This document shows positions 11,683 through 21,217 of a stretch of DNA of 64,000 nucleotides, piece after piece. Positions within the stretch are counted from its first letter, which is position 1; each line of letters begins with the position of its first letter. The DNA comes from Solea solea (Eukaryota > Chordata > Actinopteri > Pleuronectiformes > Soleidae), in the NCBI RefSeq assembly GCF_958295425.1, contig NC_081139.1:29019697-29083696 (forward strand), in the 5' to 3' direction. Below the pieces are notes generated by a model. It was not told the origin of the DNA. It searched no databases and saw nothing but the letters and a program-made list of their open reading frames with translations. A program made the translations under genes and the position numbers.

Positions 11683-11884
11683 AGCTCTACTCGACTCCCG
11701 TTTGTTATCGTTTTCCATGACTTCATAGCTCCTCCTCCTCCTCAACGTGGGCCGAGTCTTCATAGCAACGGCTGCGTAAAACTGTAGTGACGTGGTTTCA
11801 TACGCGACACAAACACACAAACTTAGTGAAGGTGAAAGCAGTTGTTTTTCGGTGTAAATGTAATTAACAGTATTTTAACGTGTA

Positions 11885-12010
11885 GTGAATTGTAAATAAC
11901 TGCCAGATATTGAAAAATGGGCAAAAACACTTAACTCACAGCATCATTTTTAGGGTTAAAATGAGCAAAAAAAAGTCCAGACGGACACTTTGAGGTTTAG
12001 ATGTTAAAGG
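11885..12010. repeat. Dispersed repeat, copy 1
   Basis: Shares GTAAATAACTGCCAGATATT and AAAAAGTCCAGACGGACA with 18718-18850, in the same orientation 6.8 kb apart. Family not recognised; no coding capacity. Confidence 0.7.
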
Positions 12011-12037
12011 GTTAAAAAGGTTTGTTCACACTGTGGC

Positions 12038-12110
12038 TAAATAAACAGACTCCTCTGTTAAATATTGACATTTTAGACATTTCCTTTGCTAAATGTTGGA
12101 GATTAACAGT
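12038..12110 (+). repeat. Dispersed repeat arm (matches 45418-45489 inverted)
   Basis: TTTAGACATTTCCTTTGCTA with flanking TGTTAAATATTGA and ATGTTGGAGATTAA is present as its reverse complement at 45418-45489. Likely part of a MITE-like fish element whose other pieces appear near 11690 and 45236. Confidence 0.65.
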
Positions 12111-12249
12111 CTTGTATAAAGTATCTTAAAGTGATACTTGAGTAAAAGTACAACTTTCTTATATTGGTAGAAGATGAAGTCTTTTTTTCTATCGTAATAG
12201 ACGTCATTTTAGAAGTAAAAGTATTAAAACAAGGGAGGAGTTACAATTG

Positions 12250-12425
12250 AGCCATGGTGGATCAGTGGTCGAGCGAGTTGTCTTTCAACTGGGAGGCTGT
12301 GGGTTCAATTCCTGGCTCTGCTATAGTCTATTTGTGTCCTTGAGCAAAGACACTTGTGAATGTGTGAAAACTGAGCTCATCAAGACTAGAAAAGCTCTGA
12401 CATCATACTAATACAGACCATAATA
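12250..12425 (+). mobile_element. tRNA-derived SINE
   Basis: The head reads TGGATCAGTGGTCGAGC (A-box-like), then GTGGGTTCAATTCCTGGC (B box GGTTCAATTCC), then TGTGTCCTTGAGCAAAGACA, and a tail with AAGACTAGAAAAGCTCTG and ATACAGACCAT. This order is that of a common fish tRNA-derived SINE in sense orientation. About 175 bp and diverged, so unlikely to be active. Sister copies are at 34888-34990 and 37228-37490. Confidence 0.75.
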
Positions 12426-12654
12426 ACAACGAGAGTCAGAGGAAATGTAGTGGAGTAAAAGAACAGATATGTGAGTTTTGTACTTGAGGTCGTATGGAAA
12501 TACAAATGTTAAATAAAGAGTTTCTGTTGTAATAACAATGTTTTCTGTTAATTTAGTCTGTTCTTTACTTGCAGTGATGAGCAGTTCATGTATAAGAAGT
12601 GTGATAATAGATGAATTCTAACTGTTAATGTGAACTGTGTGTGTGTGTGTGTGT

Positions 12655-12900
12655 GTGCAGGTTGACCTTAGCTCCTCTCTGTGGCCGTTGTGATTAAGAC
12701 AGAATGATATGTGAAGTGTCCCGAGGGCCCCGACAGCCTGATCAATAGACTTTTCATGAGGAATTCTATTACCCAGCGTCCACTTAACGCCTAATATTTC
12801 ATCTCTTTTGTGCAGCCAGATAATAAGTCACTGCAAACACATCTCTGCTGCATCACACTCCAAACAATCAATGCACCAATGGAATTAATTAGAATGGGAG
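12655..12900. promoter_or_regulatory. Candidate conserved non-coding block
   Basis: Non-repetitive sequence between two (GT)n tracts with many homeodomain- and cut-type cores: TGATCAATAGA, AACAATCAATG, GGAATTAATTAG. The abrupt change from repeats to dense motif sequence suggests constraint. Inference only. Confidence 0.3.
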
Positions 12901-12945
12901 CAGGAAGGAGATCTTACTCTGGCACACGGACCAGGAGGGGATCGC

Positions 12946-12947
12946 GC

Positions 12948-12979
<32 letters not shown>
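12946..12979. repeat. (GT)n microsatellite
   Basis: CGCGCGCG(TG)n tract directly right of the candidate non-coding block. Confidence 0.95.
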
Positions 12980-12981
<2 letters not shown>

Positions 12982-13079
12982 CTTAATCTGATTGTCATAA
13001 ATCCTTATAATGACACAGGTAATCTGTGCAGGATGATTTAAACACATGCGTTTAAAAACCTGAGAAAAACAAATAATTT

Positions 13080-13285
13080 TTACTTTTTCTCTCATAATTA
13101 ATTTTTTTTAATTCTGACGTTAATTCATAATTTAAATTTTATATCTCATAATTTCGACATTCTATCTTGTAATTATGACTTTTTATCTCAGAATTTGAAC
13201 TTTTTATCCGAGACTTCTGACGATAATTCATAATTTCAACCTTTTTATCTCATAATTATGACTTTTTATCTCATAATTTTGACTT
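13080..13285. repeat. Degenerate TCATAATTATGACTTTTTAT-type minisatellite
   Basis: About nine imperfect units of TTTTTATCTCATAATTTTGAC type, the complement of the array at 9355-9545. Non-coding. Confidence 0.85.
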
Positions 13286-13508
13286 GATTTATCTAATTTT
13301 TATTCTAATCTACTTTTTTAAATTTTCTTTTAGTTTATTTACATTTATTTAAAGTTAAAGATTTTTAAGCATGTCAGTTTTCATTTCACTGACAATGTAC
13401 CTCGTACAATCTCATGTGACAAATATAGAAATCTTGAAATTTAAAGGTACAGTTTGTAAAATTCTGCAACGGATACAACTCGGCAGCCACATGCAGGGTG
13501 CGTACACA

Positions 13509-13528
13509 AGGTCAAAGGTCAAAGGTCA
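13509..13528 (+). promoter_or_regulatory. Triple AGGTCA half-site, two overlapping DR1
   Basis: AGGTCA at 13509-13514, 13516-13521 and 13523-13528, each separated by a single A. Each adjacent pair is a perfect DR1, the consensus bound by PPAR/RXR, HNF4 and COUP-TF. It lies inside the last SUCLG2 intron. Could equally be a short AAAGGTC simple repeat. Confidence 0.45.
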
Positions 13529-13599
13529 AAGTGGAGCACTTTTCAGGCAGTGTCACTGCTGTGTTACATCACATTAGACATTACGTGATTATTTCACTT

Positions 13600-14300
13600 T
13601 TTATAAACATCAAATTAAAGTCTAGTGTATGTAGTTAACTAATGTAACTAAGATGGAGTTACATGTTCCCTCACCTCATCCTTCCAAATAGTCAGTTTAA
13701 GTGAAACAATGGATCGATTCATCAATTATTAATGGAATACTAAATTAATTACTAGGTATTTTTATAATTGATTAATCAGTTTGAGTGTTTTTTTTAAATA
13801 ATAATTCTTAAATATGAATATTTTCTGTTTTCTTTGCACCACATAAGAGAGTAATCATTAAAACTGTAATAATTTAGTATTTTGAATAAAATAATAGCTA
13901 TTTCGAGGTTTGGGAAATAATTATACACATTCTTCAACATCTTATGGCCCAAACACATAAATGTGACAGATTGATTGATTGATTATGAAAATAATTTAGC
14001 ATCAATTAGTCTGTTGTGGGCTAACGTAGAAACATGGTAGTCTAACACGGTAACACATGCAAATTAAACAATTCAGTACAATTTGTCTGTCCTCAATTGT
14101 TGGCCAAATAAAATAATTGCACTATAATTTTACACAGTGGACGTTTAAAGAAGATGGTGATGATGCTCACGATTGTGTTTCATTAAAGATGATTAATGAT
14201 AATTAATGAAAGTCACTTTCTGCTGTGCAGTGTTTGTACAGTAGTATTTTCATCAACTTATTTAAAAATAAATCACTGTCAAGGACTTGAAGAATCCCTG
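13600..14300. other. Intron, AT-rich, nothing recognised
   Basis: AT-rich unique sequence; no repeat family, frame or RNA signal that I can support. Confidence 0.4.
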
Positions 14301-14303
14301 CTT

Positions 14304-14336
<33 letters not shown>

Positions 14337-14337
14337 T
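14301..14337. repeat. (ATG)n triplet tract
   Basis: Eleven consecutive ATG/GAT triplets. Confidence 0.95.
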
Positions 14338-14510
14338 AAAGAAACAAACAACCACATGTGATATGTATGTTTCTCCATCCCATAAATATTCATGAGCAGC
14401 CACTGTGTGTGTGTGTGTGCGTCACCTGTGTGAGGAAAGACTCACATGTACATTTACTGTATGTAGGTCTCTGTGTGTTTGTGCATGTTTTTGTTTTCTG
14501 TCACAAACAC

Positions 14511-14576
14511 AGACCTGGTCAGGACCAGTAGTCCTCATGGAGACCAAAAAACCTGGTCCTAATGAGGCGGAACCTC
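14511..14576 (+). repeat. Inverted repeat arm 1 of dispersed GGACC repeat
   Basis: CAGGACCAGTAGTCCTCATG and AACCTGGTCCTAATGAGGC are matched with only a few changes by the reverse complement of 15710-15772. Additional copies: 20095-20158 (minus) and a fragment near 8232-8275 (plus). The family is associated with (TG)n tracts in fish. Confidence 0.8.
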
Positions 14577-14989
14577 TGGTTGATTACTGTCTTTGTTACC
14601 TAACATTTTTCTCCTTAAATGATTAAGATTTTCTGCTCTGGAAGCAAGTGTTTTTTTAAGTTTCCATGTTTTCAACCCATTTCTTCTTGATGGTGCATTT
14701 ATTGTTTGGAATATTGTACACGAGTAAAAAAAAAAAAATAACTATAAAAGGATCAGGGCTTTTGTTTAGGCTGTAATAAAAAAAGAAAAATAAGAATAAA
14801 ATGTCTTAAATAAGCTGTGAGGACCAAGTGTCAAACAAACCTCTCTTTGTGAGGACACAAAGGGCTTTTTCAGGAGGAAGTACTGGTTTTAGGGTTAAGG
14901 GTAAAGGTTAAGGTTGGGCATTTAGTTGTGATGGTTAGGGTAAGGGAATGCAGCATGTCTATGAGGGTCCACACAAAGAATGCAAAACC

Positions 14990-15097
14990 AGTGTGTGTGT
15001 GTGTGTGTGTGTGTGTATTTGTGTGTGAGCTGACTGCAGTTCCACTGTGAGCAGTAGGGAGCACTGATAGCTCACACAGCTGCTCAGCTGGATACAG

Positions 15098-15148
<51 letters not shown>

Positions 15149-15186
15149 AGTGTGTGTGTGTGTGTGTGTGCGTGTGTGTGTGTGAG
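14990..15186. repeat. (GT)n microsatellite pair
   Basis: GT tracts at about 14991-15020 and 15101-15184, the latter with AGAG interruptions. Confidence 0.95.
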
Positions 15187-15209
15187 AGACACTGTACCAG
15201 GTATTACTA

Positions 15210-15450
15210 ATGTTGTGGGGACCAAAACCTGTTTACACAGTCACATTATGGGGACTTGTCCTCCTTGTGGGGACAAAAAGCAAGTCCCCATAACGTAAAT
15301 TACTACATTTTAAGGTGAAGATATGTTTCATGGTTAGGTTGAGGTTAGGGTTAGGGTTAGGGTTAGGGTTAGGATTAGGATTAGGCCAGTAGTAATTGTG
15401 GTTAAGGTTAGAGTAAGTCTCCAAGAAATGAATGTAAGTCAATGCAATGT
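15210..15450. repeat. Dispersed GTGGGGACC repeat with TTAGGG run
   Basis: TGTGGGGACCAAAACCTG and TTATGGGGACTTGTCC words followed by GGTTAGGGTTAGGG. Four exact TTAGGG units occupy 15345-15368 and TTAGGA/TTAGGC variants follow to 15386. Parts recur in inverted orientation at about 15830-16000 and 16300-16680. A fish dispersed repeat rather than a gene. Confidence 0.65.
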
Positions 15451-15608
15451 CCCCTCAAGTCATGAATGTCGAACATGTGTGTGAGAGAGTGAGTGTGTAT
15501 GCCAAGAATGTGGCTGTTTGTTCACCTGCAGCCACTAGGTGCTGCCAGAGACCTACTCACTGCCTGAATAAGGGACATGATGTAAAATATATGCACACTT
15601 AAAAGACA

Positions 15609-15646
<38 letters not shown>

Positions 15647-15655
15647 TACACACAC
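15609..15655. repeat. (CA)n microsatellite
   Basis: CA tract sitting between the two halves of the dispersed repeat cluster. Confidence 0.95.
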
Positions 15656-15709
15656 TTCATTAAAAAACAAAGCTTAAATAATGCCTTACCCTATAATCTT
15701 TTTAAATGA

Positions 15710-15772
15710 GGTTCTGCCTCATTAGGACCAGGTTTTGGTCTCCATGAGGACTACTGGTCCTGACGAGGTCAG
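15710..15772 (-). repeat. Inverted repeat arm 2 of dispersed GGACC repeat
   Basis: Reverse complement of 14511-14576 at near identity, with about 1.13 kb between the arms. On the same transcript strand the two arms could pair into a stem of roughly 60 bp. Confidence 0.8.
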
Positions 15773-16099
15773 TGTTTAAAACATGAATGCTGTACAAGAA
15801 CACACACACATTCTTGTACAGCAGCCTTAGAGAGGACATAATGTTTCCCCTCACCTCTTACCCCAACGTTAGCATCACAACTAAATGCCCTACCGTTAAC
15901 CTGAAGTCCTGAAAAAACCCTTTAAAGTTGTCGGGACCAGACAAAATGTCCCCACAAAGATAGGATTGTACCTATTTGCGGTCCCCACAAAGATATAAAC
16001 ACACACACACACAAACTTGTTGGACACAGCTGAACAATTATTCAAAATGTTATCAAATTGAAATTATGGCCTAGTGCAGTTTTAGGAGGTGCAGCCAGA

Positions 16100-16147
<48 letters not shown>
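16100..16147. repeat. (GT)n microsatellite
   Basis: Uninterrupted GT tract of about 48 bp. Confidence 0.95.
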
Positions 16148-16149
<2 letters not shown>

Positions 16150-16299
16150 AATGACCATTTTAGATGAACTACACTCGTCATATTCTACATCTTAGTTTCT
16201 CACAGGTCGGCACAAATGTCACACAATAATCTTTTTAAATGTGTTCTTTGAAGGAACATGAAAATCATACTTAGATCATAATTCGATATTTATTCAAAT

Positions 16300-17740
16300 C
16301 CTTTATTCCCCAGACACATCACCTTTACCCTTACCTTAACATCGCAACTAAATGCCTTACCCTTAACCTTGAGTCCTAAGCCACACCCTAAAACCAAGTC
16401 TTAACCCTGACAGCCTTTAAACACACACGGCCTACTGCAATCTTCAAACAGCAATATCTGTTAAACCAAACTGTGTGTGTCAAATTACTATTTTAGTGTT
16501 GTTTCTGCACAAATACTCGCAAATGAAATGAAACTGAGAAAGATGGCCGACCAAAACCTTTCAAAGAGCCTTAACTAGATGGTCAACTAAAGTCCAGGAG
16601 GTCCATGACACTTACACTTTAACCCTAACCCCAAAAACCAGGTCACAGCCATTTAAAGACGTGAGGACAGGTTTGCATGTTCTTTGGACCTCACAAAGAC
16701 ATAAATACAAGTACACACAACAAAACTAGTTTAATCGTCCAGTTGTTAAATATGAGCACTAGAGTTTCATCAGTCAGTACTTTTTGACTTGTTTTAAAAC
16801 ATATGGAAGCTGTAAAATCTCCTAACTTTGTTTCCTAACAAGCATCTGTTGGGGATTTTATGTAAATCCATCAACACCACGCACTTCTTTGCACATCTAT
16901 TAACACTTGCAGCATGAACGACGATGAACGACGCAACAGAACACACCCGAGCTCTGACCTCCTCGTGACCACACTGACTTCAGATCATTAGCGTTAAAAA
17001 CTCTCTCTCTCTCTCATCACACTTTGTTTATTTTTAATCGTCACAATAATCGGCAACAGAACAGAGAGCTGTGTTATCTCTGCACTCCCTCCCTCTCTCC
17101 CCTCGTCCGTGTGTGTCAAACATCAAATGCTTCTTATTTGAACGCAGAGCAGGAAATGTTTGCTGCTCATTTATCAAAGTTGTCATGTTTCTGCTGCCAT
17201 CTCCACAGATATTTAAGAGGCACATGCAAATATAGCTCAGGATGAGAGGATTGAACAAGCGTTACTGACACTGATACTTCATACATTTCATTTGACTTAT
17301 TTGTTATTCCATCCATGTCGACTCTGAAAATCCGGGCTTTAAAACAACAAGTGACGTCACTGCTTTGGGGAACTCCGAACACTCTGGTGAGCCCGACTCA
17401 AAGGTAATATCTATTAATGTCTGCAGAAACCATGTTTCTATTTATTCTATAATAAACACCGTGAGGACTGAAGGAGCAAAGTCAACCTAACTTCTCTTTT
17501 TTAATTAAATGGAACGAGGGGGAAGGAGAAATAATGGTCAGATGTAGTTTTTTAAGAGGGAAATCCACCTCCACTGGTGAAAAGGTTCACAAAATCAATA
17601 AAGCGAGGGAACACAGTGAAGTGGACGCAGTTACCTTTTCCTCTTGGACCCTGAGGGCTTTTTAAGATGACGTTTTTTTCCCCTTAGTGGCAGAAAGCAG
17701 CTTTATGGAAGATTGCAGAATGTTTATGTTCACACTTTTG
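16300..17740. other. Intron with degraded dispersed repeat, no gene
   Basis: 16310-16690 carries decayed copies of the TTACCCTTAACCTTGAG / GGACAGGTTTGCATGT repeat. The remainder to 17740 is unique sequence; short overlapping frames on both strands have no recognisable domain. Confidence 0.4.
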
Positions 17741-17755
17741 CCACAGGGGGCAGTA
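17740..17755 (+). promoter_or_regulatory. CTCF-like motif
   Basis: GCCACAGGGGGCAGTA is a close match to the CTCF core CCACNAGGGGGCAG. Motif only. Confidence 0.35.
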
Positions 17756-17846
17756 CAGTCCATCCTCAGTCAAATCCAGACTCAAAAATCACATGTTCAA
17801 AGCCCACTCTTTCTGTTTACTCTGTGAAGTGTCCTTCAGTGCTCGC

Positions 17847-17866
17847 GCGGCACGGATTTGTGCCGC
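17847..17866. other. Short GC-rich hairpin
   Basis: GCGGCAC, six-base loop, GTGCCGC: a perfect 7-bp stem in an otherwise AT-rich stretch, followed by CACGTGCA. Function unknown. Confidence 0.4.
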
Positions 17867-18717
17867 ACGTGCACCCATGGTGATTTGCCAAGGCAATAAT
17901 ACACAATTCCTTATATGGACATCCTGGGGGTGTGAGTGTGTGTGTTTATAGGTCACATATTCAGGCTTTAAAACATTTGTTTTGCTTATGTGTTGTTGAG
18001 TCAAAGTTATGACTCATCTTATATGGCATTTTTAGTAGCTAAATAAAGTAGCAATAATTGTGTCACAAAGTCACAACACTTTTAGTTCATATAAACGAGT
18101 GAACTTTGAACTGTGACGTATTTCACAAATTCAAGCCGATTTGAAACATTTTTGAGTAACTTTTTGCTCAGGTGTGTTTATAGAGTTGGTGAAAACATAG
18201 TAATGGAAAAAAGCAGCCAAAATGCTGTGTGTTCTAAGGGTTACGTCCTGACGTCATGAGGCCCTAAATATAGACGTGTTCAAGTGTCTGTATTTTACAC
18301 ATTTGCTAATTAAAACATGTTTTTTCCAATGGTTTGATTGTTTTAGGTAGAAATAAACATCTTAGCACCTTTTTTGGTCCAATACTGGTCAAAATCACAG
18401 GATTGGACAAAAACTTATCACCGAGCGTATCGCAGAAGACACTTTGCATCACAGTAATTACACAACAGTTTGTGCCATCAGAAGAATTCCAACGCTGTCT
18501 GAAAGCTGAGAATTTGCTCCTCAAAGACAACATGTGGTTATTACGGTAATTTTAATCTTGCGCTGTTGTACGAAGCCAGCGAATCAGCGTCTTTGTCAGC
18601 AGAGGAGAAAGTTGGAAAAACGTTTTTTGGGCCTGTTTTTGCAACATTGAGACTAAAACTAGAACAAATGTTACTTTAAATATGTTTTATTCTGTTTACA
18701 TTTCAATTATACATTAT

Positions 18718-18850
18718 TACATTGTAAATAACTGCCAGATATTGAAAGTTATTCTGGAAAAATGGGCAAAAGCATTTTCTGGCCCTTTTATGGTTAAAAA
18801 TAAGCAAAAAAAGTCCAGACGGACATTTTGAGGCTTAGGTGTTAAATTAG
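18718..18850. repeat. Dispersed repeat, copy 2
   Basis: Same-orientation relative of 11885-12010 sharing GTAAATAACTGCCAGATATT and AAAAGTCCAGACGGACA; it has an extra GTTATTCTGG segment. Confidence 0.7.
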
Positions 18851-19280
18851 TTTAGTAACATAAAAGTGTTGCTCAGCACATACTGTGTTAATTTCTTCTT
18901 AATGGAAGCAAAAATAGTAATTATACAGTTGGGGTTTAAGCTTTTACCACCAAACCAAAGGATTTATTTTGTCAAATTCTGCCAATAAACCCCTCTAAAC
19001 TGTGTCTCACAGCAGTTATGAAGCATCTTTTAGCAACAGCTGTTTATTAGGGAAGTGACTATTTTTTATTTAAAAAAAAAAAAAAAACATATCTGAATAT
19101 GGTACAATGACATTAACGTCAAATATGAAGCTGATCCACAATGACCATGAATCCACGAGGCCTCTGTTGATTTGACACAGAATGACCCAAATGCAATCAG
19201 CCCGGGCGTTTTATTTTTATTTTTTTTTAAAACGTGCCTTCCCAATTAAAAGTGGTGCCAGTTAATCCATCCTGATCCCG
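18851..19280. other. Intron, nothing recognised
   Basis: AT-rich unique sequence with a poly(A) tract at about 19071-19086. Confidence 0.4.
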
Positions 19281-19289
19281 TTGAAGAGC

Positions 19290-19640
19290 TCTGGGCCGTG
19301 CTCGCTACTCGGCGATCAGCCACACAAGCTGAGCTGATTGATTCTCAACCAATCTTCTCCACAAGACTGCGGCCCGCGATGTAATGACCCGCCGCTAAAG
19401 CTTGGATTAGACCCGCGCCAGAAGGATGTGCTTGGACCGACCACCAGCGGTGACCTTCTGGACGCTGCCTGTTTGTGAGTCGCGGTGAATTACGAGGCCT
19501 CACAGGAGAAGATGTGTGCCGGCTAATTAAGGCTGTGATCTGATTGCCAATCGTCAATGTTTCGGGAGTTATGCACTCGCTCTTTAGACACAAGGCCAAT
19601 AGAAATTATGCGGCCTGTCATATGTTTAAACAGCAGTATG
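19290..19640. promoter_or_regulatory. Candidate conserved non-coding block
   Basis: A 350-bp unique block with CpGs, a clear CTAATTAAGG homeodomain core (19520-19530), GATTGCCAATCG (CCAAT on both strands) and GGTGAATTACGAGG. Its texture differs sharply from the flanking AT-rich intron. Open frames across it have no domain. Inferred enhancer-like DNA. Confidence 0.3.
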
Positions 19641-20073
19641 AAGACAGACACTTATCTTTGTGTGCAGGGCTAAATTTAGGGTTTTTGCTTAAGGTTATAT
19701 TGACTAATAAAGTAATAAATAAAGGGTAATAAAATCAGGGTTATCCTTGCACCTGTTATTTGTAAGCGCTACAGTATAATGCTATCTTGTTCCCATTTCT
19801 TTGTTAATTCAGTTGTAAGTTTTTGCATAAAAAATTGTAAGAAATTTGGTTCCAATACGCCTATTATTTTCATCATTGATATTTATGTAAATGGTGCATG
19901 CATGTTTGTGGACTTAAAACACTTCAATTAAGTAAGTATTAGATTGGATACCTCTACGACTGGTGGAAAACATTTACGCAGTGTTTGTGTGTTTGTCGGT
20001 GAGCAGCAAAACTCAAAAGAAAGGGATGGATTCTGGTGGTGGCCCGGACAAAAACAAACCTTAACTTTGTGAG

Positions 20074-20158
20074 AAACCTTGTTCCTTAAAAAACAAGGTT
20101 TGTCCTTATTAGGACCAGATTTTGGTCTCCATGAGGACTACTGGTCCTGACAAGGTTA
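20074..20158 (-). repeat. Third copy of dispersed GGACC repeat, with hairpin
   Basis: 20095-20158 is a minus-orientation copy of 14511-14576 (TTTGGTCTCCATGAGGACTA). It is preceded by a perfect 10-bp hairpin AAACCTTGTT / AACAAGGTTT (20074-20083 and 20092-20101). Confidence 0.7.
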
Positions 20159-20967
20159 GCGTTTAAGCCGAAAAATGTCCTACAGAGCTAGCAAATACAC
20201 ATGCACACACACAGACACTGCCCCCTATGTCATAGACACACCACTCAGCAGTATCTTGACAATTAAGCTAACTACAAACTGGCCCCGTGCCTCTGGGAGT
20301 CACCGCTGCCATCCCACACACACACACACTTGCACAGATTCATTAGCATATGCAGGTGAAGGGTGAGACAATCAGTGTCGTCTCTGCAGTTACACACCGG
20401 TGCTAATGATGGGTGCGGCAGAATGTGACACGTATGGGAAATTTACTGCTCCTCTGCCTGGGACCCTGAGCCACAATGAAGACGGATGGTCTCCAGAGGT
20501 TAAAGCAGCTACAACACAATGGCTCCAAAGTTGCTTTAAATCCTGCTTTCTGACTGTTACACTTGAGTTGTAATACACCGTATACATTTGTCACTGCAGA
20601 ACGGTAAATAATAACAAGTTATTATAGAGTTTTCCTATATCTGCAGCTAAAAGCAGCACAGGTTGTGGCTATAGGGGAAAATAATGAACAGTCAGGGAGG
20701 TCACTGTGAGAGAGGGAGTTCTTGAAAATGACCATCATTGTGAAGAAATGGCCTTTATAAAATATGCTGAACTCAAACATGCTTGTTATAACTCAAGATA
20801 GACAACATTTTTAAAGGACACTGCTGCTAACAAGCAGTGGACGTGTGGACTTGGATGCATACTGTAGCATGACGGACAGTGTCATTGTGAAATCCTACCG
20901 TACCGTGTGTGTATTGTCACATCGGACCAGCTGACTAACAGGAATAATGAGATCTTGTTTTCCTTAC

Positions 20968-21088
20968 CTTCAAGCCTGACCACCAGCGGCACCTTCAGCT
21001 CCAGTTCTCGACAGGCCTTGGTGATGCCGTTGGCGATGATGGCACAGTTGACGATCCCCCCGAAAATGTTGACCAGGATGGCCTCCAC
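20968..21088 (-). CDS. SUCLG2: SUCLG2, penultimate coding exon
   Basis: This exon encodes 40 residues plus the first base of a glycine codon: [19 protein letters not shown], then [21 protein letters not shown]. It belongs to the C-terminal CoA-ligase (flavodoxin-like) domain of the succinyl-CoA ligase beta subunit. The NIFGGIVNC loop is the beta-subunit helix that contacts the phosphate-transfer site shared with the alpha subunit; SUCLA2 has GGIMRC here, so GGIVNC supports SUCLG2. The acceptor CTTCACAG/GTG and donor GAAG/GTAAGG are both canonical, and the phases (0 in, 1 out) match the neighbours at 60002-60144 and 10855-10967. A 1.7-kb minisatellite begins only about 130 bp upstream of the acceptor on the coding strand, leaving a short normal stretch for branch point and pyrimidine tract. 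Confidence 0.98.
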
Positions 21089-21217
21089 CTGTGAAGAGGA
21101 CGCAAGGGAAGGATTTAGACCACTTTTTATCTCCAGATCATTGTTTTACAGACCGGCCACTTCTTCATTTACACCTGCTCAGCTGTACATGAATGGAAAT
21201 ATCACATCAGCCAATCT

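Noticed and set aside
15345..15386. Telomere or chromosome-fusion scar
   Set aside because: Only four exact TTAGGG units, embedded in a dispersed repeat with related words elsewhere.
20882..21088. Internal methionine start for SUCLG2 at MEAILV
   Set aside because: The frame continues to an acceptor one codon upstream, and the family has VEAILV here; it is an internal exon, not a start.
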